From: an uncultured Flavobacteriales bacterium
GTDB taxonomy: Bacteria > Bacteroidota > Bacteroidia > Flavobacteriales_F > PHOS-HE28
NCBI GenBank assembly: GCA_937872175.1
Contig: CALMPI010000024.1
Span: 1 to 64,000 of the forward strand
Length of the DNA stretch: 64,000 bases
Reading direction: 5' to 3'
Part shown: piece after piece, positions 54,215-62,048 of the stretch
Layout: the number at the start of each line of letters is the position of its first letter
Numbering within the stretch: the stretch's first letter is position 1
The notes under the pieces: model-generated
What the model saw: the letters and a program-made list of their open reading frames with translations, nothing else
Database searches by the model: none
What the model was told of the DNA's origin: nothing
Program-made: the position numbers and the translations under genes

Positions 54215-57200
54215 TCACTTCACCTCCACCTTCATTCCGTTGTCCTCCATGACGCGGTCGATGAAGAGGTGATCACGGTCGATCTCCACCCGCATCGGCT
54301 TCCTGTCCACAAGGAAGGTGAACTCGTTCCAGCCGCTCTTCAGGCGCACGCGCTTGTGGAGCAGCGGCACATCGTTCAATGACCTGTCCGCCTTGCGACC
54401 AACGGCAGGGTAACGCAGGATGCTCACGTCCATCCAGTCGTTCATGGCCGCCGGCGTTTCACGGCCCAGGGAGTCAGCGTGGTTCTTCTCGCCCCAGAGC
54501 TTCAGCTTCACCTCGTAGGTGCTGTCCGGCAGCATGCGGGCGGTGGCCTCCTCCACCCGGTTGTTGTACAGCGTGATCTTCTTGAAGCCGTCCTCCAGCA
54601 GGTAGTCCAAACTGTCGGGTACCACCTTGTCCAGCTGGCGGTACATGTCGAGCGCGGTGGGATACGGGGGTTCCGCATAGCCGAAAGTGTCCACCAGCGC
54701 GCGGAAGGCCTTGTTCAGGCTGTCCTCGCCCACGAAGTCGCGCAGGCAGTAAAGGATCACGCTGCCTTTGTTGTAGTGGATGTAGCCCTGGTTCTCCACC
54801 TCCATCAGCGGCACCTCCTTCAACTGCTCGGAGCCACGTGAACGCTGGTACCTGTCGCTTTCGAGCTTGAGGAACTTGCGCATGCGCTCCGTGCCGCGGC
54901 CGAACTCCTTCTCCATCACCATCAGCGCACTGTACTGGCTCATGCTCTCGCTGAGCAGCGTGCTGCCCTGCATGTCCGCCCCCATCACCTGGTGTGCCCA
55001 CCACTGGTGGCCCATCTCGTGCGCCACCACATAGAAGGTCATGTCGATGTCCGCGGTGTCGCTGAAGTCGGCGATGAAGCCGATGCCCTCGCTGTACGGC
55101 ATGGTGCCCGGGAAGGCCTGGGCGAAGCTCTGGTAGCGCGGGAACTCGATGATGCGTGCCTGCTTGTGCCGGTAGGGACCGAAGTTCCGGCTGTAGTAGG
55201 CGATGCTCCTCTTGATGCTGTTCGCCATGCGGGGCACGTTCTCCGCATGTGGGGCGTGGTAGTACACCTCCACGTCCACGTCACCGAGCTTCTCGCGGTG
55301 CACCTCGTAGCGCGCGCTCATGAAGGAGTAGAAGTTCATGCTCGGGTGGTCCACCACGTACTCGTAGTACTTCCGCCCGTTCTCCTCCCACATGTGATTC
55401 AGGCTGCCCGGGGCGATGGCCACCTGGTCCGGGGTGGTGCTGATCACGGTGCTCACGTTCACCCAGTCGCTGTTGTGCATCAGGTACTGCTGCATGCGCT
55501 TCGTCGGATCATCGGTCAACCGCTGCATGCGTTGCTTGGGCGGCAGCTCGTGCTTTCTGCGCTTCATCTTGTCCAGCAGCTCGCCCTGGGCCGTGTAACC
55601 GATCATGGGCAGGATGTCCATGTTGTTGAAGAAGGTGCCGTTGTGGTTCACCTGCATCACCCGCACATCGTTCTCGAAGCCTTTCGGCGCGTAACTGGCG
55701 GTGACCGTGAACTTCAGGTCGGCACCCGGGGCCAACGGCGGTGACAGCCTGTAGATCCGGTAGTTCACCCGTTCATCGTCCAGCACCTTCTCCGCACCGG
55801 GGATCTCCACCTCCTGCTCGATGCCCTCGCCCAGCAGCAGGTGCAGGGAGTCGATCGGCCGCATGCCTTTGTTGCGCACCGTGACCTCCGCCACGCTGTG
55901 GAGCTTCCGCTCCGCCGGGGTCAGGTCGATGGTGAAGCGGATGTCCGTGTAGTGGGGTTGCAGGATGCCTTCGTATTTCTTGTAGGTCTTCTCGTAGTAC
56001 ACGGCGTCCTCCTCCTGTTCATCGCCGCTCATCACCTCGTTGAGGACCTTGGTGTTGTAGTAATTCCATCCGCCCAGCGCGACCCAAAGCCCCAATGCGG
56101 GCAGCGCGAGCCAGCGATTGGGCCGGAAACGCAGCCCCGCCAGCTTCAACCGCTGGCGCCCGACGCTCTCCTTGCCCCGAACCCAGAAGAACAGCGATAC
56201 CAGCAACAACAGCACCGCGAACGCCCACCAGTACGCCTTGAACCAGAGCCAGCCGGTGAGCGCCGTGCCGTAGCTGTTCATGTCGCTGTACTGGATCCGC
56301 GGCGCACCGTTGAAGGAGACCAGGTTCGAGTTGATGTCGAGCGCGCTGAGCAGGATGCCCGGAAGGAAGATGACCGCGATGAACACCCCATAGCCGAGGT
56401 ACTTGTTGTTCACCAGCACGTGCACGGTGAACGACAAGGCCGCCATGATCCCATAGGTGACCAGTCCCGGCAGGATGTACAGGCCCAGGTATACTTCGGG
56501 TTCCAGGCGCGTGTAGCCCTTGATCAGCTGGAAGATCATGCCGCCGAGCGCGCTGCCCACCAGCATCACCAGCAGCATCATCATCAGCGCGGCGAACTTG
56601 CCCAGCAGCGGCACCCCGAGCGCCATCGGTGTGGCGTCCACCACCTCATCGAACTTCGGCTCGCGCTCCTTCCATACCAGCAGGCCGCTGTAGAACACGA
56701 TGAGGATCATGGTGAACAGGTCGAAGGAACCGCGCATCATGTCCACCACGTGGTAGGTCACCGGATGGATCTCGTTCTCGTAGAGCGAGGTGGAGAAGGC
56801 CAGGCCGAAGAACATGTTGACCAGGCCGATGCCGGCGACGATCATGAAGGCCGTGCCTTTCAGCATGCCGGTGAAGTCGTTCCAGGCGATGCGGCGGAAG
56901 CGGCGGGCCTGCGAAGCGAAGCCGTCGGCCTTCGTCACCGCCGGAAGGGCCACATGGGCGGGCACGGCCTCACCGTTCTCCTCCTTGGGTGCGGCCTTGG
57001 TGCGGCGGTCCGTGAAGCTGAAGCGCCAGTAACAGAAGATGAAGACGCCGATGGAGACCGCGATCCACAGCAGGCGGTTCCACAGCAGCACGCCGTGCAT
57101 GGGCAGGAGCATGGTGTTCTTGTCGTCCACCGTCCAGTAGCGGGTGATGAGCTCGAAGGCGGTGCTGCCGTACGGATCGAGCAGTGCACCGAGCGTACGG

Positions 57201-57802
57201 TTCTCCATCTCGCTCATCAGCGTGCTCGCGAACCCGTTGCCCACGAGCACGATCACGGTGGTGATGTAGGCCGCCGCCGTGCTGCGCATGAGCACCGAGA
57301 CGGAGAAGATGATGGCCGCGGAGAAGAGGATGTTCGGCAGGGTGAGGTACAGGAAGGCCTGCGCGTGCGCCAGCAGGTCGTTCGGACCGAGCTTCTCGGG
57401 ATCCACCCAGGGCATCCAGCTGCCCACGACCACACCGAGCGTGACGCCCAGCAAGGGTATCGAGGCCACCAGCGTGCTGCCCAGGAAGCGGCCCAGCAGG
57501 TACTGCGCCTTGCTGATCGGCGTGCTGAACATGATCTGCGCCGTGTTGCTCGCGAAGTCGCGGATGGCGCTCGCGTTCACAAAAGCCGTCACCATGAACA
57601 GGCCGAGGAAGGCCAGCGTGGCGTACCAATTGAACACCACGTAGGGCGAGTTCATCTTCACGTTGGCCATGGGACCGCCGATCTGCAGCTTGTCCCACGT
57701 GGTGGCGCCGAACGCGAGCAGCGCGAACAGCAGCAGGAAGATGTACACCATCGGTTGCACGGACCAATGGCGCAGTTCCTTGAGGAAGAGCCGCCCGGTC
57801 AT
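54215..57802 (-). CDS. ABC permease fused to an M1 aminopeptidase domain (first copy in operon)
   Basis: 1195 residues from the ATG at 57802, which overlaps the ATPase stop by 4 nt (ATGA). Same layout as its neighbour: permease helices (LFLKELRHWSVQPMVYIFLLLFALLAFGATTW, ASAIRDFASNTAQIMFSTPISKAQYLLGRF) then an M1 domain with HEMGHQWW and SESMSQYSALMVMEKE. The zinc site again has 19 residues between HEMGH and Glu. The pair arose by tandem duplication but the copies differ throughout, so it is not recent. They may form a heterodimeric permease. A 115-bp gap separates them; its contents show no recognisable gene. Confidence 0.9.
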   Translation of the reverse strand: MTGRLFLKELRHWSVQPMVYIFLLLFALLAFGATTWDKLQIGGPMANVKMNSPYVVFNWYATLAFLGLFMVTAFVNASAIRDFASNTAQIMFSTPISKAQYLLGRFLGSTLVASIPLLGVTLGVVVGSWMPWVDPEKLGPNDLLAHAQAFLYLTLPNILFSAAIIFSVSVLMRSTAAAYITTVIVLVGNGFASTLMSEMENRTLGALLDPYGSTAFELITRYWTVDDKNTMLLPMHGVLLWNRLLWIAVSIGVFIFCYWRFSFTDRRTKAAPKEENGEAVPAHVALPAVTKADGFASQARRFRRIAWNDFTGMLKGTAFMIVAGIGLVNMFFGLAFSTSLYENEIHPVTYHVVDMMRGSFDLFTMILIVFYSGLLVWKEREPKFDEVVDATPMALGVPLLGKFAALMMMLLVMLVGSALGGMIFQLIKGYTRLEPEVYLGLYILPGLVTYGIMAALSFTVHVLVNNKYLGYGVFIAVIFLPGILLSALDINSNLVSFNGAPRIQYSDMNSYGTALTGWLWFKAYWWAFAVLLLLVSLFFWVRGKESVGRQRLKLAGLRFRPNRWLALPALGLWVALGGWNYYNTKVLNEVMSGDEQEEDAVYYEKTYKKYEGILQPHYTDIRFTIDLTPAERKLHSVAEVTVRNKGMRPIDSLHLLLGEGIEQEVEIPGAEKVLDDERVNYRIYRLSPPLAPGADLKFTVTASYAPKGFENDVRVMQVNHNGTFFNNMDILPMIGYTAQGELLDKMKRRKHELPPKQRMQRLTDDPTKRMQQYLMHNSDWVNVSTVISTTPDQVAIAPGSLNHMWEENGRKYYEYVVDHPSMNFYSFMSARYEVHREKLGDVDVEVYYHAPHAENVPRMANSIKRSIAYYSRNFGPYRHKQARIIEFPRYQSFAQAFPGTMPYSEGIGFIADFSDTADIDMTFYVVAHEMGHQWWAHQVMGADMQGSTLLSESMSQYSALMVMEKEFGRGTERMRKFLKLESDRYQRSRGSEQLKEVPLMEVENQGYIHYNKGSVILYCLRDFVGEDSLNKAFRALVDTFGYAEPPYPTALDMYRQLDKVVPDSLDYLLEDGFKKITLYNNRVEEATARMLPDSTYEVKLKLWGEKNHADSLGRETPAAMNDWMDVSILRYPAVGRKADRSLNDVPLLHKRVRLKSGWNEFTFLVDRKPMRVEIDRDHLFIDRVMEDNGMKVEVK

Positions 57803-58683
57803 GCCACCACCGTGTTGAAGGCCCCGTTGATGTGGCTGAAGAAGACGTCCTCCAGGGAGGCCTCGGCCGGTGTGAAGCCTTCCGGACGCAGCTCGCTGTA
57901 CACGTGGATGATCGGCCGGCCGGCGATCAGTTTGTTGCTGATCACCTTGTGCGTGGCCTGGTGCGCCTCCAGTTCGCTCTTGGCGATGCTCTTCTCCCAG
58001 ATGCGGCCCTTCACTTCGTTGAGCGCATCGCTCGGTGCACCCGCGAAGAGCAGGCGGCCCTTGTTGATGATGGCCATGTTGCGGCACAGCTCCTGCACGT
58101 CCTGCACGATGTGGGTGCTGAGGATCACCACCACGTTCTCACCGATCTCCGTGAGCAGGTTGTAGAAGCGGTTGCGCTCGCCGGGATCAAGACCGGCCGT
58201 GGGCTCGTCCACGATGATGAGCTTGGGCTCCCCGATCAAGGACTGCGCGATGCCGAAGCGCTGCTTCATGCCGCCGCTGAAACCGGAGATCCGGCGCTTG
58301 CGATGCTCCCACAGGTTCACCTTCTGCAAGAGGGCCTCCACCAGCGCCTTGCGCTCCCCGTTGTGCACCACGCCCTTCAGCAGCGCGATGTGGTCCAGCA
58401 TGTCGTAGGCGCTCACGCGGGGATAGACCCCGAACTCCTGGGGCAGGTAGCCGAGCACCTTGCGCACCTCGTGCCTCTGCTTGAGCACATCGAGGTCGCC
58501 GAGCATCACGGATCCACTGTCCGCCTCCTGGAGGGTGGCCAGGATGCGCATCAATGTGCTCTTGCCCGCGCCGTTGGGCCCCAGCAGTCCGAACATGCCG
58601 GTGGGGATGGTGAGGCTCACGTTGTCCAGCGCTTTCACGCCGTTCGCGTAGGTCTTGCTGAGGCCGTTGATGATGAGTTCCAT
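57799..58683 (-). CDS. ABC transporter ATP-binding protein
   Basis: 294 residues. Walker A GPNGAGKST at about 35-43, signature FSGGMKQRFG, Walker B KLIIVDEPTAGLD and the H-loop STHIVQDV are intact. This is the ABC-2 type ATPase and powers the two fused permeases downstream in the same operon. The C-terminal extension SLEDVFFSHINGAFNTVVA is typical. The role of transporters with a built-in aminopeptidase is not established; extrusion or proteolysis of a peptide is an inference. Confidence 0.93.
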   Translation of the reverse strand: MELIINGLSKTYANGVKALDNVSLTIPTGMFGLLGPNGAGKSTLMRILATLQEADSGSVMLGDLDVLKQRHEVRKVLGYLPQEFGVYPRVSAYDMLDHIALLKGVVHNGERKALVEALLQKVNLWEHRKRRISGFSGGMKQRFGIAQSLIGEPKLIIVDEPTAGLDPGERNRFYNLLTEIGENVVVILSTHIVQDVQELCRNMAIINKGRLLFAGAPSDALNEVKGRIWEKSIAKSELEAHQATHKVISNKLIAGRPIIHVYSELRPEGFTPAEASLEDVFFSHINGAFNTVVA

Positions 58684-58809
58684 GGCGGGGCAGGGGGGGG
58701 TGTTGCGTCGGCAAGATGCGAAGCAAGTGTCCAGGGACCGTTGCGATCACACGAACGGCACGCCATGCGCATGGCTGGCGGGAGGGAAGGGGGGAGTTAC
58801 AGGGAGGGG

Positions 58810-58899
58810 TCACTCCTCTCCGAAGAAGTCGCTGTCGATGCGCTTCACGGCATAGGTGCGTTGGGTGGTGACGCCGAGGTCGTGGTCGATACCTTGGTG
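58810..58899 (-). pseudogene. Possible 3' remnant of a truncated gene
   Basis: On the minus strand the frame ending at 58810 reads WHQGIDHDLGVTTQRTYAVK then RIDSDFFGEE and a stop, in high-GC codon style. An in-frame stop lies just upstream, inside the low-GC gene at 58902. It looks like the tail of a gene cut off by insertion of that gene. Family unknown, and the open frame is short enough to be chance. Confidence 0.35.
58890..58897 (+). promoter_or_regulatory. -7 promoter box, probably leaderless transcript
   Basis: TACCTTGG, one mismatch from TAnnTTTG, ending 4 nt before the ATG at 58902. Confidence 0.5.
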
Positions 58900-58901
58900 C
58901 C

Positions 58902-59408
58902 ATGATCAACTGGCAGCTCTTTCCAAAGTCCAATTCGATCCCAGAGCATCTGCTTCAAGTAGTAGAGGTTTTCAGGGATGCTGAGTCCAAGATCGGTTCC
59001 AGCAGCAAGAAGCTCAGCAGCGATGACGTCTTGTCCAAAGTTGCGGATGGATTGGAGGGATGTGGATTCAAGGTTGAGCGCAGCAAGCGAGGACCGGATA
59101 AGATCCGTGTTCCTGTGCTGTTCGGAAGGAACGGAAGGCTTGAGAAGGCATTCGATGCTGATGGGTATAACAAGGACACACGAACGGTGATCGAGGTGGA
59201 GGCTGGTCGAGGCGTCTTGAACAATCAATTCCTGAAGGACTTGTTCCAAGCTTGCATGATGCATGATGTGGACAATCTGGTGATAGCCGTTCGAAATACC
59301 TATCAGAAGGTGGAGGACTTTGAGGTCGTGACGACCTTTTTCGAAACCCTGTATGCCAGTGGTAGACTTCAGCTTCCCTTGAAGAACATTCTGATCATCG
59401 GATACTGA
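58902..59408 (+). CDS. PD-(D/E)XK nuclease-like protein, low-GC
   Basis: 168 residues. The block EKAFDADGYNKDTRTVIEVEAGRGV gives an Asp then E-V-E around a beta-strand, resembling the PD-(D/E)XK core with Glu in place of Lys, as in some restriction enzymes (BglII/BamHI-like). NNQFLKDLFQACMMHDVDNLVIAVRN follows. The DNA is visibly poorer in G+C (about half) than the surroundings (about two thirds) and uses AT-ending codons, so it looks recently acquired. No cognate methylase is adjacent, so it may be a solitary nuclease or act in defence. Confidence 0.6.
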   Translation: MINWQLFPKSNSIPEHLLQVVEVFRDAESKIGSSSKKLSSDDVLSKVADGLEGCGFKVERSKRGPDKIRVPVLFGRNGRLEKAFDADGYNKDTRTVIEVEAGRGVLNNQFLKDLFQACMMHDVDNLVIAVRNTYQKVEDFEVVTTFFETLYASGRLQLPLKNILIIGY

Positions 59409-59433
59409 TATGCTCACTTGTTCATTGGGGGGC

Positions 59434-59572
59434 TGCGTGAGGGGGCGCAGCGGCAGCCTGCTGAAGGAACGGCCACGCAGCCACGTGCAGCGAGGAGGCG
59501 ACCAGCGGAAGCCACCGCAGCGCCGTGGATGCAGGCCGGGACGAAGCAGCTACAGCGAAGCACCCGACCCCG
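59434..59572 (+). repeat. Structured intergenic repeat, copy B
   Basis: Contains GCAGCGGCAGCC near the 5' end, GTGCAGCGAGGAGGCGACC at 59485, and ends AGCTACAGCGAAGCACCCG. The 40 nt at 59485-59524 match copy C (61858-61897, opposite strand) with one mismatch. It fills the gap between the nuclease-like gene and the four-helix-bundle gene. Confidence 0.55.
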
Positions 59573-59611
59573 TGCGCCCGCCGGTGCGAGGGAAGAGGGG
59601 CACGCCCACGC

Positions 59612-60274
59612 CTATGCCCCGCTGTTCCCCTGCTGCTGCTTCAACTCCTTTCGGACTTTGTACAACCGTTCGCTGAACCCACCCTCCTTCTCAAAGGCCC
59701 TGGCCTGGCTATCTACCTGTTTATCCAAAAGGTGGATGGCGATCTTGCATAGGGTCTGGCCCACGTTGGCGCTGATTTCCGCATAGGCTCGGTCCTTCAC
59801 GGTGCGTGGTGTGCGTGCAGTGCGCGGCCCTTCAACGGCCTGCAAGCGCTGGTCCTTCTCCCGCTCCCACACCGCCTTGATCCAACGTGCCACTTGGTCC
59901 GGGTTCTTGCAGCGCGCATTGCTCAGCTCCTTGCGACGCGGGTCCATCGGCGCCCACACCGGAAGCTTACGGTGCTCCAGGAACGATTCGTAATCCTTCC
60001 GCAGTTCATCGATACTGGTGCGTGCCACATTGGTCAGGTTCAGCTCCAACTTCTTCGTGGTGGCGCTGATCTTACTACCCTCGGCGATGTTGCGCACTCC
60101 GCTGCGTGCGGCCTGTTCCATCTGGTCGGCGGTACGGCTGCCCTTTGGGATGTAGCGGTCTACGAAGCGCACGGTCACATCGTACAGCAACTTGGCTACC
60201 TGGTAGCTTACCAGCTTCTCGTAGCCGCCGCTGGGGAAAAGGAGCTGCGGCCTTTCAGGAGTGGGCTTTTCCAT
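59612..60274 (-). CDS. Four-helix-bundle protein, 23S-rRNA intervening-sequence type
   Basis: 220 residues from the ATG at 60274. The helical core YEKLVSYQVAKLLYDVTVRFVDRYIPKGSRTADQMEQAARSGVRNIAEGSK followed by KKLELNLTNVARTSIDELRKDYESFLEHR is the four-helix-bundle family first named from 23S rRNA intervening sequences. The C-terminal extension with the KDRAYAEISANVGQTLCKIAIHLLDKQVDSQARAFEKEGGFSE pattern matches the variant with a four-helix suffix. Family members are common in Bacteroidota at variable sites and the function is unknown; relatives accompany retroelements. A TACTTTAG box lies 4 nt upstream. Confidence 0.8.
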   Translation of the reverse strand: MEKPTPERPQLLFPSGGYEKLVSYQVAKLLYDVTVRFVDRYIPKGSRTADQMEQAARSGVRNIAEGSKISATTKKLELNLTNVARTSIDELRKDYESFLEHRKLPVWAPMDPRRKELSNARCKNPDQVARWIKAVWEREKDQRLQAVEGPRTARTPRTVKDRAYAEISANVGQTLCKIAIHLLDKQVDSQARAFEKEGGFSERLYKVRKELKQQQGNSGA

Positions 60275-60278
60275 GGTT

Positions 60279-60286
60279 CTAAAGTA
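60279..60286 (-). promoter_or_regulatory. -7 promoter box for the four-helix-bundle gene
   Basis: Reads TACTTTAG on the minus strand, one mismatch from TAnnTTTG, 4 nt upstream of the ATG at 60274, so a leaderless transcript is likely. Confidence 0.45.
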
Positions 60287-60316
60287 AGGTTGTGTTCGTG
60301 CCAAATGGACTCCAAT

Positions 60317-60369
60317 GGACGGAAATGGACCCGCCTCCACCTACCATCTTCACAGGTCCATTTCTGTCC
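60317..60369. repeat. Palindromic TGGAC repeats between the four-helix-bundle gene and dinB
   Basis: Arms 60317-60331 and 60355-60369 pair at 14 of 15 positions, within a wider run of TGGAC/GTCCA motifs reaching about 60382. It lies in the gap before the dinB stop and could act as a terminator or as a REP-like element. Confidence 0.55.
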
Positions 60370-60399
60370 ATTCTTGTCCATTGCATTTGCACTTTGCTC

Positions 60400-61617
60400 T
60401 CAGCTCCGCCTGTTCGCCAACAACACCGGCGCCTGCCCGTCAAAGGGATTGTCCATCCGGCCGATGCTGCGCGCATCCATGCCGCTGGCCCGCATCACGG
60501 TGCGGTCGCCGAAGCGCTTGCGGATCTTGTCCATGGCCTGGTAGAGGCTCATGGCCTCCTCGGTGTCGGTGAAGGCATCGATCTGGTGCCCGCCGCCCAC
60601 CAGGTGGCTGAAGCGCACACCGATCAGGCGGATCCGCTGGCGGCGGTCGTATAGGCTGCGGAACAGCTCGTGCACCACGGGCAGGATCAGGTGGTCGCAG
60701 GCGGTGTAGGGGATGCGCTGCTGCTTCAGGTGGGTGTTGAAGTCGGCGTAGCGGATCTTCACGGCCACGCAACTGGTGAGCTTCTGCCCCTTGCGCAGTT
60801 GGAAGGCGAGGCTCTCGGCCATGGCGGTGAGCATGCCCTTCAGCTTCACCACATCGATGGTGTCGCGTTCGAAGGTGCGTTCCGTGCTGATGCTCTTGCG
60901 CTCGTGCCACGCGATCACCGGGCTGTCGTCGATGCCGTTGGCCTTGCGCCACAGCACCGGCCCGTGCTCGCCCAGCAGGCGGTGCATCAGGTCCATGGGC
61001 ACCTCCTGCAGGGTATGGATCTTCGCCACGCCCATGCTGCGCAGCAGGTGCGCCGTCTTCTCGCCCACGCCGGGGATGCGCTCAATGGGCATGGGCGCCA
61101 GGAAGGGCTTCTCGGTACCGCGCTCCACGTACCATTCGCCCGCGCCGCCCTTGGCCTCGCCGGTGGCCACCTTGCTCACCGTCTTGTTGATGCTCATGCC
61201 GAAGCTGTTGGGCAGCCCGCTCTCCCGGATGATACGCTGCCGCAGCTCCTTCGCCAGCTTGCGGCTGCCGTGGAACTTGTCGGTGCCGCTCAGGTCCACA
61301 TAGAATTCGTCCACGCTGCTCTTCTCGAAGAGCGGCACATGCGCGCGGATGATCTCCGTCACCTCATCGCTCTTCTTCAGGTACGCGCCACTGTCGCCGC
61401 GCAGGATGATCGCCTCCGGGCACAGCTGCTTGGCCATCTTCATGGGCATGGCGCTGCGCACCCCGAAGGCCCGCGCCTCGTAGCTGCAGCTGGCCACCAC
61501 GCCGCGGTCGCTGTCGCTGCCGATCAGCACGGGCCTGCCGTTCAGCTTCGGTTCGCGCAGCCGTTCCACGCTCACGAAGAAGGTATTGAGGTCGAGATGT
61601 AGGATCGTTCGTTCCAT
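60400..61617 (-). CDS. dinB: Y-family DNA polymerase IV (DinB-like)
   Basis: 405 residues from the ATG at 61617 (MERTILHLDLNTFFVSVE). Catalytic Asp about 9 (HLDLNTFF) and Asp-Glu about 103-104 (SSVDEFYVDLSG) are present, followed by the helix-hairpin-helix IPGVGEKTAHLLRSMGV and a little-finger domain (SISTERTFERDTIDVVKLKGMLTAM). Translesion synthesis past damaged bases. It belongs with the DnaE at 46912 and the S24 regulator at 62633 in the Bacteroidota mutagenesis set, but here is on the opposite strand from both. A ten-codon copy of its own start and a palindrome lie just upstream. Confidence 0.93.
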   Translation of the reverse strand: MERTILHLDLNTFFVSVERLREPKLNGRPVLIGSDSDRGVVASCSYEARAFGVRSAMPMKMAKQLCPEAIILRGDSGAYLKKSDEVTEIIRAHVPLFEKSSVDEFYVDLSGTDKFHGSRKLAKELRQRIIRESGLPNSFGMSINKTVSKVATGEAKGGAGEWYVERGTEKPFLAPMPIERIPGVGEKTAHLLRSMGVAKIHTLQEVPMDLMHRLLGEHGPVLWRKANGIDDSPVIAWHERKSISTERTFERDTIDVVKLKGMLTAMAESLAFQLRKGQKLTSCVAVKIRYADFNTHLKQQRIPYTACDHLILPVVHELFRSLYDRRQRIRLIGVRFSHLVGGGHQIDAFTDTEEAMSLYQAMDKIRKRFGDRTVMRASGMDARSIGRMDNPFDGQAPVLLANRRS

Positions 61618-61624
61618 GACGTTG

Positions 61625-61644
61625 GGGCGCATCATGATGCGCCC
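61625..61644. promoter_or_regulatory. Perfect 20-bp palindrome between the dinB start and the mini-ORF
   Basis: GGGCGCATCATGATGCGCCC is a perfect inverted repeat with no loop, 7 nt upstream of the dinB start codon. It could be an operator for a dimeric repressor, for example the S24 regulator, or a transcript hairpin. Confidence 0.5.
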
Positions 61645-61677
61645 TTACAGGTCCAGGTGGAGGATGGTGCGTTCCAT
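61645..61677 (-). CDS. Ten-codon ORF repeating the DinB N-terminus
   Basis: Reads MERTILHLDL then a stop, the same ten residues with which dinB begins 27 nt downstream. Six of the ten codons differ, each only at the third base, and the dinB Asn-11 codon is replaced by TAA. Possibly a leader peptide or the stub of a displaced dinB allele. Translation is unproven. Confidence 0.45.
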   Translation of the reverse strand: MERTILHLDL

Positions 61678-61810
61678 GGTCGATCGGTCGATCAGATGAT
61701 GAGATGATCAGAAGATCGAATGCAGGGCCGCGTGCATTCCGGGTGGGCCAAGTGCGCTGGACATTATCTGATCATCTGATCCTCTCATTGTCCGATCCGC
61801 ATTAGGGCGC

Positions 61811-61945
61811 CTGATCGGGCTGTCCGCTATAGCTGCCTTGTCCGGTCCAGCGGCTGGGGCGCTCCGGTGGCTTCCGCTGGTCGCCTCCTCGCTGCACCCA
61901 TCCGCAGGCCCCGCCAGCGGCAGGCTGCCGCTCCCATCCCGGGCG
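61811..61945 (-). repeat. Structured intergenic repeat, copy C
   Basis: On the minus strand it begins GGGATGGGAGCGGCAGCC, has GTGCAGCGAGGAGGCGACC inside, and ends AGCTATAGCGGACAGCCCG. It is in inverted orientation to copies A and B. The flanking stretch 61690-61800 holds further inverted ATGATCAGATGA-like motifs. No gene is seen from 61678 to 62015. Confidence 0.55.
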
Positions 61946-62015
61946 CGGCTCCCGTCCGGCCAACACGTTCGCGCTGACAAAATAACCGTCATGTTGCGTC
62001 CGATAAATTAGTCAT

Positions 62016-62023
62016 TATGTTTG
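62016..62023 (+). promoter_or_regulatory. -7 promoter box for the ORF6N gene
   Basis: TATGTTTG, a perfect TAnnTTTG match in an AT-richer stretch, 25 nt before the ATG at 62049. Confidence 0.5.
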
Positions 62024-62048
62024 CACTGTCGGATAACTGATCACTGGA

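Noticed and set aside
55841-58165. 774-codon plus-strand open frame opposite the permease fusion and ATPase
   Set aside because: Crosses two real minus-strand genes and is Gln/His-rich low complexity: a shadow.
58845-59417. 190-codon minus-strand frame opposite the low-GC nuclease-like gene
   Set aside because: The plus-strand gene has a promoter box and a conserved-looking core; the minus frame has neither.
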